64,000 nt of DNA from a bacterium. GTDB lineage: Bacteria > Myxococcota_A > Bradymonadia > UBA7976 > UBA1532. Position numbers and translations under genes: made by a program. Under the pieces are notes generated by a model that did no database searches, was not told the origin of the DNA, and saw nothing but the letters and a program-made list of their open reading frames with translations. Shown one piece after another: positions 48,255-56,395 of this stretch. The stretch covers positions 24,655 to 88,654 of the forward strand of contig JAUHYW010000038.1 of assembly GCA_030426085.1 (NCBI GenBank), in the 5' to 3' direction. Numbering within the stretch: the stretch's first letter is position 1; each line of letters opens with the position of its first letter.

Positions 48255-49955
48255 TCAAGCCTCCTCGGCTGGTTTGGGTCGGGCGCGCGGCAGAACCGCC
48301 TGGATGAGCAATGACAGCACGATCACCCACACGCACCCGATGACGTTGAACCACAAGTAACCGATGTCGACGCTGAAATAGAGCGCCACGACGCCGAGCT
48401 GGGCCACGACGGCGGCGAGGAAGACCGCCGTGCCGCCGACCCGCTTGACGAAGAACGCCACCAGGAAGATGCCCAGGATGACCCCATAGAAGATCGAGCC
48501 CAGGATGTTGACCGCCTCGATGAGGTTGTCGAGCAGCGCGGCGAACGTCGCGAACGCCACCGCCACCCCGCCCCAGAAGGCCGTCGCGATCTTGCTGGCC
48601 CGCAGGGTGTGCCGGTCGTCGGCGTCGGGGCGCAGCAGCCGTTTGTACAGATCGACGACGGTCGTCGACCCCAGGGCGTTGAGCTCGCTGGCGGTCGATG
48701 ACATCGCCGCCGACAGGATCACCGCCAGCAGCAGCCCCACCAGCCCGGTCGGCAGGTACTTCAGCACGAACGACACGAAGATGTAGTCGCTGTCCTTGAG
48801 CTCGGCGGTGGGCACCGCGGTCTTGATGACCGCCTTGGCCTCGTCCCGCAGCGCGTCCATCCGGCCGTGCGCCGCCTGGAGCGCCGCCCGGGCCTCGGCC
48901 TCGGCGGCGGGGGTCTCGGCGGCGGTCAGAGCCAGCGCGGTCTGCTTGCGGGCCTCGAACGCCTCGGTCCAGCGGGCCTCGATCGCCTGCAATTCGGGGG
49001 CGTGCTCGGTGGCGTAGGCCGCGTCCAGCGTCGGCTGGTTGAAGAAGACCGGCGGCCGCTCGAACATGAAGAAGACGAAGACCAGGATGCCGATGAACAG
49101 GATGAGGAACTGCATCGGGATCTTGAGCATGCCGTTGAACAGCAGCCCCAGCCGGCTCTCGGTGATCGACTTGCCGCCCAGGTAGCGCTGCACCTGGCTC
49201 TGGTCGGTGCCGAAGTACGACAGCGCGAGGAAGAGCCCCCCGGTGATGCCCGACCAGAAGGTGTAGCGGGTGTCGGGGTCGAAGCTGAAGTCGATGACGT
49301 TCATCCGCCCGACGGCCCCGGCCAGGGTCGCGGCGGTGGTCACCCCGACATCATCCGGCAGGCGGTAGGCGATGACGATGGCCGCGGTGATGATGCCGCC
49401 CATGATGACGATCATCTGCTGCTTCTGGGTCTGGCTGACCGCCTTGCTGCCCCCGCTGACCGTATACAGGATCACCACCGCGCCCAGGATGAGGTTGGTG
49501 GCGTTGAGGTCCCACCCCATCAGCGACGAGAGGATGATCGCCGGGGCGTAGATCGAGATGCCGGCCGCCAGCCCCCGCCCGGTCATGAACAGCAGCGCGC
49601 CGAGCACCCGGGTCTTGGGGTCGAAGCGCTGCTCCAGGTACTCGTAGGCGGTGAAGACGTTGAGCTTGTAGTAGATCGGCACGATCACCGCGCTGATGAT
49701 CACCATCGCGATGGGCAGCCCGAAGTAGAACTGCACGAAGCGCATGCCGTCTTCGTAGGCCTGCCCCGGCACCGACAGGAAGGTGATCGCGCTGGCCTGG
49801 GTGGCCATGATCGACAGCCCGATGGTCGGCCAGCGCAGCTCGCCGTCGCCCTTGAGGTAGCCCGCGCTGGTGTCGATGTTGCGGGTCTTGTAGATGCCGT
49901 ACGCCGCGATGGCGGCGATGGTGCCGACCAGCACGATCCAGTCGATGGACGTCAA
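48255..49955 (-). CDS. Sodium:solute symporter family transporter linked to PIG-L deacetylase
   Basis: 566 residues. SSS fold with GYLKGDGELRWPTIGLSIMATQASAITFL, the QLSQVQRYLGG-like YFGTDQSQVQRYLGGKS and AVILSAAMSSTASELNALGSTTVVDLY, which holds the Na+-site serines. A long cytoplasmic insertion (about residues 320-410) is Ala/Glu-rich and helical. The start is TTG at 49955: GAGGG lies seven bases upstream and the codon overlaps the stop of the 52-residue gene (TTGA). The neighbouring secreted deacetylase suggests that it imports an amino sugar or amine released in the periplasm (inference). Confidence 0.87.
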   Translation of the reverse strand: MTSIDWIVLVGTIAAIAAYGIYKTRNIDTSAGYLKGDGELRWPTIGLSIMATQASAITFLSVPGQAYEDGMRFVQFYFGLPIAMVIISAVIVPIYYKLNVFTAYEYLEQRFDPKTRVLGALLFMTGRGLAAGISIYAPAIILSSLMGWDLNATNLILGAVVILYTVSGGSKAVSQTQKQQMIVIMGGIITAAIVIAYRLPDDVGVTTAATLAGAVGRMNVIDFSFDPDTRYTFWSGITGGLFLALSYFGTDQSQVQRYLGGKSITESRLGLLFNGMLKIPMQFLILFIGILVFVFFMFERPPVFFNQPTLDAAYATEHAPELQAIEARWTEAFEARKQTALALTAAETPAAEAEARAALQAAHGRMDALRDEAKAVIKTAVPTAELKDSDYIFVSFVLKYLPTGLVGLLLAVILSAAMSSTASELNALGSTTVVDLYKRLLRPDADDRHTLRASKIATAFWGGVAVAFATFAALLDNLIEAVNILGSIFYGVILGIFLVAFFVKRVGGTAVFLAAVVAQLGVVALYFSVDIGYLWFNVIGCVWVIVLSLLIQAVLPRARPKPAEEA

Positions 49956-50110
49956 TTGAACGCCCTCGTGAGCAGCCAGAAGATCAGCACCAGCAGCGCC
50001 AGGTTGCCCAGCACGACCACGTAGATGTTGCGCCACGACCCCAGCAGCGGCGGGGTCTCGTCCAGCTCGGGGCGCGCGGGCGCCGGCTTCTCGGGCACCG
50101 GCTCACTCAC
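49952..50110 (-). CDS. 52-residue single-span membrane protein
   Basis: A short gene of 52 codons. It begins with GTG at 50110 overlapping the PIG-L stop (GTGA) and ends with TGA overlapping the symporter start (TTGA). The product has a Pro/Glu-rich N-terminal stretch (EPVPEKPAPARPELDETPP), then WRNIYVVVLGNLALLVLIFW as one membrane helix and LLTRAFN at the end. This is the size and layout of small accessory subunits found next to SSS transporters, such as the DUF997-type partner of PanF, although the sequence itself is not one I can name. Double overlap makes it very likely to be real. Confidence 0.75.
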   Translation of the reverse strand: MSEPVPEKPAPARPELDETPPLLGSWRNIYVVVLGNLALLVLIFWLLTRAFN

Positions 50111-52668
50111 AGCGCGAGCAGGTTGGCGAAGAGCCGGAACGCGCCGGGCACGCCGGCCGGGAGCTGCCGGAAGAACGACAGCCCGGAGTACACGAAGACG
50201 CCCTCGCCGTGGCGGGCGACGAGCAGGCTGCCGTCGAGCGGATCCTCACCCGGGTCGTGGCCCCGGAACACCCGCTCGTACTTCGGATCGATCTCCCCGG
50301 CGAAGTAGAGCCCCCGCTCCTGCACCCAGCCGGCGAAGTCGGCCGGGCCGAGCCGGTTGGGCGTGGTCAGCGCGGGGTGCTTGGGATCCACCGGCGTCAG
50401 CGCCGCGGTCTCGTCGGTGATGCGGTCGCGGGTGATCGTGAACGGGTGGGGCCCGATGGCGCCCTCGAGCGGGTTGAAGCGGTTGTTGGTGTTGTACTGC
50501 ACGATGAGCCGCCCGCCGCCGGACACGTAGGCCATCAGCCGGTCGTGCAGGGCCATCAGCCGGGGGTGTTTGTTGTAGGCCCGGATGCCGGTCACGATCG
50601 CGTCGAACCGGCTCAGGTCGCCCTCGGCGACGGCGTCGACGTCGATCTCCTCGACGGTGTAGCCCACCAGCCGCAGCGCCTCGGCCACCTTGTCGCCGGG
50701 GCCGGGCAGGTAGCCGATGCGGCTCGGCCCCCGCTTCAGGTCGACCGGCACCAGCCGCATCTCGGCCGGCAGCAGCACCGTACGTCGGGGCAGGTGCTCG
50801 TAGGCGACGATGGCCTGCTGTAGCGACCACACCCGGCCGCCGACCTCGATCTCGGCCCGCAGCGCGCCCGCCGCGGCGTCGGGCCCGGCGGTCAGCGTGA
50901 TGTCCACCCCCCGCTCGGGGGCGTCGGGGCTCAACTGGAACGAGACGTGGGCCGGCTTCACCCGGTAGCCCTTCGGGGCCCGCAGGCTCAACACCCCGCC
51001 GACCGCCGTCGGGGCCGAGCTGTGCAGGGTGATCCGCACCCGGCCCGTCTCGCCCCGGGGCAGCACCGTGCCCCGGGCGCCGAACGTCGCGGTCACCGGA
51101 GGCAGGACCTCCAGCGGGCGTCGCCGCTCGCCGAGAACCGCGTCGGTCTCGGTGAACTCCACCGGGCGCTCGAAGCGCATCGGGATGCCGGCGATGGTCA
51201 CGTCGAACCACGCCCGCAGCGCGGCCGGGGTGTCGGGGCGGTCGCGCAGGGTCTGATCGGGGATGTCGTACAGCGCGTCGGTCGGCGGCGCCGCCAGCCA
51301 GTGGGGCACCGTCAGGATGTTCTCGGGCAGCACGGCCTGACGGGTGATCGTCTTCGGCGTGCCCGGGACCAGGGTCGCGTCCGGCCCGAGCGGCGCGCGC
51401 TGCCCGTCGACCGAGGTCTGCACCGCGGTCAGCTTCACCTCGGCCGGGCCCCGGCGCAGCGCGGTGAAGGTCACGTCGACCGGGGAGGCCGGCCGGGCCG
51501 CGGGGCGCTCGGCGGTCGCCTCGAGCCACAGCCCGGCGCAGGCGGCCATCACCTGCTCCAGCTCGGCGGTCTTGATCGCTCGCCAACGGGCGTCGGGCAC
51601 GGCCTGCATCAGCCGGTGGGCCTCGGCCAGCGTCGGCAGGCTGGCGTGCGGGGCCCGGGGGTCGAAGTCGTCGGCGGCCTTCTTCAGCGTCGCCGCGAGC
51701 CGCTCGGTGCCGGGGAAGCGGCTCCAATCCAGCGTCAGCCCGGCGAACGGATCGTCCCCCGGCTTCGGGGTCGGGCCGACGGCCACCTTCTCCGGCGTCA
51801 GGTACTCGGTGACCGCGCCCCGCTGGGGGCTCGATCCGAAGCCCTGGCTCTTGTGCATCGTGCGGCTGTGGGCCGCGATCTCGCCGTAGCCCACCCCCCG
51901 CAGCGGGTCGAAGGTGCCCACGTCGAGCGTGAGCCACTGCGAGGTGTCGGTCTCGGGGGTGATGCGCCAGTGGCTCTTGTTCTCGAAGAGCCGGGCCGGC
52001 TGCCAGGGCGCGGCGGACTTCAACTGCTCGGGGAAGCGCTTCGGATCGCCCGCGGCCTCGAACGCTTCGTGGGCCAGGATGGCCGAGGCGGTGTGGTGCC
52101 CGTGGTTGCGGCCCTTCGGGGAGAAGCGGGTGATGATCACGTCGGGGCGGAAGGCGCGCACCGCCCAGACCACGTCGGACAGCGCCGCGTCGCGGCCCCA
52201 AATGCGCAGCGTCTCGTCGGGGCCCTTGCTGTAGCCGAAGTCCCGGGTGCGGGTGAACCGCTGCTCGGCGCCGTCGATGTTCCGGGCGGCGAGCAGCTCG
52301 CCGGTGCGCACCACGCCGAGCATCTCGGCCTGCTCGGTGCCGATGAGGTTCTGCCCGCCGCCGCCCCGGGTCATCGACAGGTAGGCCGTGCGCAGGCCCC
52401 GGTGGCCGACGAGCCAGGCGATGAGGCGGGTGTTCTCGTCGTCGGGGTGGGCGGCGACGTAGAGCACGCTGCCGACGGTGCTCAGCCGCTCGATGCGGTC
52501 GAGCAGGGCCCCTGCGTCGAGCGGCCGGGCGTCGTAGGGGGTCGGCGTCTCGGCAGAAACGGGCGTGGCGAACGCGGCCGCCATCAGGGCGAGGCCGGCG
52601 GCGAAACGGCGCCTGTACGCAACGAAAACGGGCTCTGCGGCATTTTCATCTCGTCCCCGAGCGTTCAC
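50107..52668 (-). CDS. Large secreted PIG-L family deacetylase
   Basis: 853 residues, against about 230-250 for cytosolic PIG-L enzymes. A signal peptide (FAAGLALMAAAFATPVSA) precedes the PIG-L domain with VAAHPDDENTRLIAW (zinc ligands His74, Asp77), MTRGGGGQNLIGTEQ and GRNHGHHTAS. The C-terminal 550 residues hold beta-sandwich regions (like NPCBM/NEW3 modules) and a flavodoxin-like segment (FDAIVTGIRAYNKHPRLM, GGRLIVQYNTNN). It presumably deacetylates N-acetyl sugars in the periplasm. GTG at 52668 with AGGAGG four bases upstream. Divergent from the bacillithiol genes. Confidence 0.87.
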   Translation of the reverse strand: MNARGRDENAAEPVFVAYRRRFAAGLALMAAAFATPVSAETPTPYDARPLDAGALLDRIERLSTVGSVLYVAAHPDDENTRLIAWLVGHRGLRTAYLSMTRGGGGQNLIGTEQAEMLGVVRTGELLAARNIDGAEQRFTRTRDFGYSKGPDETLRIWGRDAALSDVVWAVRAFRPDVIITRFSPKGRNHGHHTASAILAHEAFEAAGDPKRFPEQLKSAAPWQPARLFENKSHWRITPETDTSQWLTLDVGTFDPLRGVGYGEIAAHSRTMHKSQGFGSSPQRGAVTEYLTPEKVAVGPTPKPGDDPFAGLTLDWSRFPGTERLAATLKKAADDFDPRAPHASLPTLAEAHRLMQAVPDARWRAIKTAELEQVMAACAGLWLEATAERPAARPASPVDVTFTALRRGPAEVKLTAVQTSVDGQRAPLGPDATLVPGTPKTITRQAVLPENILTVPHWLAAPPTDALYDIPDQTLRDRPDTPAALRAWFDVTIAGIPMRFERPVEFTETDAVLGERRRPLEVLPPVTATFGARGTVLPRGETGRVRITLHSSAPTAVGGVLSLRAPKGYRVKPAHVSFQLSPDAPERGVDITLTAGPDAAAGALRAEIEVGGRVWSLQQAIVAYEHLPRRTVLLPAEMRLVPVDLKRGPSRIGYLPGPGDKVAEALRLVGYTVEEIDVDAVAEGDLSRFDAIVTGIRAYNKHPRLMALHDRLMAYVSGGGRLIVQYNTNNRFNPLEGAIGPHPFTITRDRITDETAALTPVDPKHPALTTPNRLGPADFAGWVQERGLYFAGEIDPKYERVFRGHDPGEDPLDGSLLVARHGEGVFVYSGLSFFRQLPAGVPGAFRLFANLLAL

Positions 52669-52745
52669 TGCGCCTCCTGTCGACCCGACATGGATACGTC
52701 AGACCCCCTGAACGGTTTCCCCTATTCCCGAGGTGTCCGAATACG

Positions 52746-54353
52746 ATGAGCGACGCGTTCACCCCCGCCTGGCTCGCCGACGATCCCCGTGCTACGGCGC
52801 TGCTGCCCCGGGCGGCGTACGACCCCGACCAGCGGGCGGCGGCGGTCGCGGCGGCGGCGAAGCGGCGGGTCGATCCGACGGTGCTCGCCGCGCTCCGGCG
52901 GCGCTACGCGGGCGACGCCCGGCGGCTGGCCCACCTCGACCGCCTCGCGGCCGGCGGCGCGGCGTGCGTGGTGACCGGCCAGCAGGCGGGGCTCTTCGTC
53001 GGGCCGCTGTACAGCGTGCACAAGGCGGCCTCGGCCATCCGGCTGGCCGCCCGGCTCGAGGCCGAGACCAGTACCCCCTGCGTGCCGCTGTTCTGGTTGC
53101 AGAGCGAGGACCACGACTTCGAGGAGATCGCGACGGCCTGGACCCTGGCCGGCGGCCTGGAGGCCATCGCGGTCGAGGCCGCCCCCGAGGACGACGGGCG
53201 CCCGGTCGCCGATCGCCGCCTGGGGCCGTCGGTCGAGCCGGCCCTCGACGCGCTGGCCGAGGCCCTCGCCGGCCTGAGCGACGCCGAGGCGGTGATGGCG
53301 CTGTGGCGCGACGCCTATCGGCCCGAGCGCTCGCCGACCGCCGCCTTCCGGCGGGTGATCGAGGCCGCGTTCGCCGAGTGGGGGCTGCTCGTCCTCGACC
53401 CCCGGGATCCCGAGGCCCCCGAGCTGGCCCATGCCGCGGCGCCGGTGCACCACCGGGCCATCGCCGACGCCGGAGACCTCGCCAGGACCCTCCTTGCCCG
53501 CAGCACCGCGCTCGACGACGCCGGCTTCGCGGTGCAGATCCACGTCCGGCCCGGCGCGCCGCTGAGCTTCTGGCACGACGACGGCGGCGCCCGCTTCCGC
53601 CTCGAGCCGGCCGACGGCGGCTGGGCCACCTGCGAGCCGGACCCCCGCCCGGTCCCGGCCGACGGGCTGGCGAAGACCCTCGAAGAGACCCCCCGGCGCC
53701 TGAGCACTTCGGCGCTGCTGCGGCCCATCCTCCAGGATGCGTGGCTGCCCACCGCGGCCTATGTCGGCGGGCCGGGCGAGATCGCCTACTTCGCCCAGAT
53801 GCCGCCGCTCTACGCCGCGTTCGGCCTGCCGCTGCCGCTGATCATGCACCGCTGCCGCTTCCGCATCTTCGACTCGACCGCCGAGCGCCTGCTCGACCAG
53901 CTCGGGCTGGACGCCGACGCGCTGGACCAGCCGCGGCACGCGCTGCTGACGGCCATTGGGGGAGACGGCGGCGAGCACCCCGACCCCGACGCGCTCGAGG
54001 AGGCGCTGACGGCCCCGGTGGCCCGAGCGCTGGACGAGCTGCGGCCCCACGCCGAGGCGATCGACAAGGGGCTGGCCAAGATGGTCGACAAGACCGCCGA
54101 GACGCTGTCCGACGTCGCCCGGCGGCTGGTGGAGCGCTACCGGCGCACCCTGGCCCGCAACGACGAGGTGGCCGTGCAGCGGCTCGATCGGCTGCTGGCC
54201 CGGCTGCGCCCGAACGACGGCCCCCAGGAGCGCACGCTGGGCCTGCCGTGGTTCGCCGCCCGCTACGGGCTCGAGGCGCTCATCGGGGCGGTGGTCGCCG
54301 ACGCCGATCCGTGCGATGAGAGGGGCCCACGGCTCCGGGATCTGCGTCCATGA
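52746..54353 (+). CDS. bshC: Bacillithiol synthase, cysteine-adding enzyme
   Basis: 535 residues. Hallmark CVVTGQQAGLFVGPLYSVHKA early on, PLFWLQSEDHDFEEI, LLRPILQDAWLPTAAYVGGPGEIAYFAQ in the middle, a coiled-coil region (DELRPHAEAIDKGLAKMVDKTAET) and LGLPWFAARYGLEALI at the end, all in the order of BshC. It adds L-cysteine to glucosaminyl-malate, the last step of bacillithiol synthesis, in the cytosol. Its stop overlaps the bshB1 start (ATGA). The 77 bp upstream are shared with the divergent PIG-L operon. Confidence 0.92.
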   Translation: MSDAFTPAWLADDPRATALLPRAAYDPDQRAAAVAAAAKRRVDPTVLAALRRRYAGDARRLAHLDRLAAGGAACVVTGQQAGLFVGPLYSVHKAASAIRLAARLEAETSTPCVPLFWLQSEDHDFEEIATAWTLAGGLEAIAVEAAPEDDGRPVADRRLGPSVEPALDALAEALAGLSDAEAVMALWRDAYRPERSPTAAFRRVIEAAFAEWGLLVLDPRDPEAPELAHAAAPVHHRAIADAGDLARTLLARSTALDDAGFAVQIHVRPGAPLSFWHDDGGARFRLEPADGGWATCEPDPRPVPADGLAKTLEETPRRLSTSALLRPILQDAWLPTAAYVGGPGEIAYFAQMPPLYAAFGLPLPLIMHRCRFRIFDSTAERLLDQLGLDADALDQPRHALLTAIGGDGGEHPDPDALEEALTAPVARALDELRPHAEAIDKGLAKMVDKTAETLSDVARRLVERYRRTLARNDEVAVQRLDRLLARLRPNDGPQERTLGLPWFAARYGLEALIGAVVADADPCDERGPRLRDLRP

Positions 54354-55084
54354 TCGACCTGCTGGCCTTCGGGGCCCACCCCGATGACGTCGAGCTGTCC
54401 TGCGGGGGCCTCGTCGCCCTCTGCGCCCGGCGGGGGCAGGCGGCGATCGTCGACCTGACCCGGGGCGAGCTGGCGACCAACGGCACCCCGGCCATCCGGG
54501 CCGACGAGGCCGAGGCCGCCGCCGAGGCGCTGGGGGTGAAGGTCCGGGAGAACCTGGAGCTGCCCGACGGCGGGCTGACCGCCGAAGACCCGGATCAGGT
54601 GGCGGCGGTCGTCGAGGCCCTGCGCCATCACCGCCCGGCCCTGGCGCTGGCCCCGTGGATCGAGGCCCGCCACCCCGATCACGCGGCCACCGGACGCCTC
54701 GTCGAGCGGGCGGCCTTCCTGGCCGGGGTGCGCAACTTCCGCCCCGATCTGGGCCCGCCCCACCGCCCGCGGCGGGTGGTCTTCTACCCCCAGCGGGTCG
54801 AGCTCCGGCCGTCGTTCGTCGTCGACGTGACCCCGGTGCACCGGCTGAAGGCGGCGGCCATCGCCTGCCACCAGAGCCAGTTCGGCCAGAGCGACGGCGA
54901 CACCCCGACATTGATCAACGCGCCGCTGGGGCTGGAAGCCTTCGAGGTGCGCGACCGTTACTGGGGCGCCACCATCGGCGTACTGCACGGCGAGCCCTAC
55001 CGCATCCGGGGCCCGGTGCCGGTGGCCGATCCGGTGGCGACGCTGGTCGACGAAGGCGCCGATCCGGTGCTGTTCTCCGGCTGA
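54350..55084 (+). CDS. bshB1: N-acetylglucosaminyl-malate deacetylase
   Basis: 244 residues. FGAHPDDVELSCGG with the zinc ligands, VDLTRGELATNGT, NLELPDGGL and EARHPDHAATGRLV follow the BshB1 signature, and HQSQFG plus RDRYWGATIGVLHGEPY close it. It removes the acetyl group from GlcNAc-malate, the second step of bacillithiol synthesis. Cytosolic, no signal peptide, unlike the large PIG-L protein encoded divergently. Lies between bshC and bshA, which settles the assignment. Confidence 0.94.
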   Translation: MIDLLAFGAHPDDVELSCGGLVALCARRGQAAIVDLTRGELATNGTPAIRADEAEAAAEALGVKVRENLELPDGGLTAEDPDQVAAVVEALRHHRPALALAPWIEARHPDHAATGRLVERAAFLAGVRNFRPDLGPPHRPRRVVFYPQRVELRPSFVVDVTPVHRLKAAAIACHQSQFGQSDGDTPTLINAPLGLEAFEVRDRYWGATIGVLHGEPYRIRGPVPVADPVATLVDEGADPVLFSG

Positions 55085-55108
55085 AACCCCGGCGCGACGC
55101 GAGGATCC

Positions 55109-56290
55109 GTGCACGACAGATTGAACATCGGGGTGGTCTGCTTCCCCACCTTCGGCGGCAGCGGCATCGTCGCCACCGAGGTCGCCGCCGGCATGGCCCG
55201 CCGGGGCCACACGGTGCACGTCGTCAGCCACGCGGTGCCCCGCCGGCTCGACCAGGGCTGCGAGTCGCTGCGCTTCCATCAGGTCACCACCCGCAGCTAC
55301 CCGGTCTTCCCCCAGCCGCAATACGCGCTGGCGCTGGCCTCGACGCTGGTCTCGGTGGTCGATTACGAGGGCATCGACGTCCTGCACATCCACTACGCGG
55401 TGCCCCACGCCACCAGCGCCTGGATGGCCCGCGCGGTGCTCGGCCCCCGGGCCCCGGCGCTGGTCACCACCCTGCACGGCACCGACGTGACCCTGGTGGG
55501 CAACGACGACAGCTACCTGCCCATCACCCGCCACGCGGTCGCGGCGAGCGACGCGGTCACCACCCCCTCGGTCTTCCTGCGGGACGCCGCGTGGCGCAAC
55601 CTCGAGCTGGACCCGCTCGCGACGCCCATCGAGGTCATCCCCAACTTCGTCGACGTCGACCGCTACGCCCCCGACGGCGAGGCCGCCGCCGCGCGCCTCG
55701 CCGGCCTGTGGGACGGCGACCGGACGGTGCCGGTCATCGTGCACGTCAGCAACTTCCGCCCGGTGAAGCGGGTGCCCCGGGTCATCGAGCTGCTCGAGCG
55801 GGTGCGGCGCACGACCCCCGCCCGGCTGCTGCTCATCGGCGACGGCCCCGAGCGGGCGAGGGTCGAGAGCCGGATCCGCAAGCTGGGGCTGCGGGACCAC
55901 GTCCGGCTGCTCGGCCAGCAGGAGCGCTTCCAGCCGCTGCTCTCGGCCGCGGCGGCGTTCGTGCTGCCCAGCGAGACCGAGAGCTTCGGGCTGGCCGCGC
56001 TCGAGGCGCTGTCGTCGGGGGTGCCGGTGGTGGCGTCCCGGGTCGGCGGGCTGCCCGAGGTGGTGCGCCACGGCGAGACCGGCTTCCTCGCCGATCCCGA
56101 AGACCTCGACGGCATGGCGGCGCACCTCGTGGCGCTGGTGAGCGACCCCGAGCGGCGGAGGCAGATGGGCCGCGCCGCCCGGGAAGATGCGCTGAAGCGG
56201 TTCCGCGAGGGGCCGATGATCGACCGCTACGAGGCCCTCTACCGCCGCACGCTCGCCGACCGCCGCCACCCGGCGTTCCCGGTCGATTGA
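55109..56290 (+). CDS. bshA: N-acetyl-alpha-D-glucosaminyl L-malate synthase
   Basis: 393 residues, a GT4 enzyme with BshA-specific features: CFPTFGGSGIVATEVAAGMA at the start, VLHIHYAVPHATSAWMA, TTLHGTDVTLVGNDDSYLP, VIPNFVDVDRY, then the C-terminal domain with HVSNFRPVKRVPRVIELL and PSETESFGLAALEALSSGVPVVAS. It joins UDP-GlcNAc to L-malate, the first step of bacillithiol synthesis. Start is GTG at 55109, with GAGG four bases upstream. The 24 bp gap to bshB1 supports one operon. Confidence 0.94.
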   Translation: MHDRLNIGVVCFPTFGGSGIVATEVAAGMARRGHTVHVVSHAVPRRLDQGCESLRFHQVTTRSYPVFPQPQYALALASTLVSVVDYEGIDVLHIHYAVPHATSAWMARAVLGPRAPALVTTLHGTDVTLVGNDDSYLPITRHAVAASDAVTTPSVFLRDAAWRNLELDPLATPIEVIPNFVDVDRYAPDGEAAAARLAGLWDGDRTVPVIVHVSNFRPVKRVPRVIELLERVRRTTPARLLLIGDGPERARVESRIRKLGLRDHVRLLGQQERFQPLLSAAAAFVLPSETESFGLAALEALSSGVPVVASRVGGLPEVVRHGETGFLADPEDLDGMAAHLVALVSDPERRRQMGRAAREDALKRFREGPMIDRYEALYRRTLADRRHPAFPVD

Positions 56291-56359
56291 CGGGAGCGAG
56301 ACGTGACCCGACCGGCTCCGATCGGCGCTGAACCGAATGCCGTGCACCGTGTCCCGCGA

Positions 56360-56388
56360 TTGTCGCTGGGCCCCGAATTCGCTACCGT
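56360..56388 (+). promoter_or_regulatory. Candidate promoter of the HD-domain gene, possibly leaderless
   Basis: TTGTCG (56360-56365), a 17-base spacer, TACCGT (56383-56388), then only seven bases to the ATG at 56396. If real, the transcript would have almost no 5' leader. The spacing resembles that of the candidate before the MoxR/vWA operon. Confidence 0.4.
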
Positions 56389-56395
56389 CTCGTGC

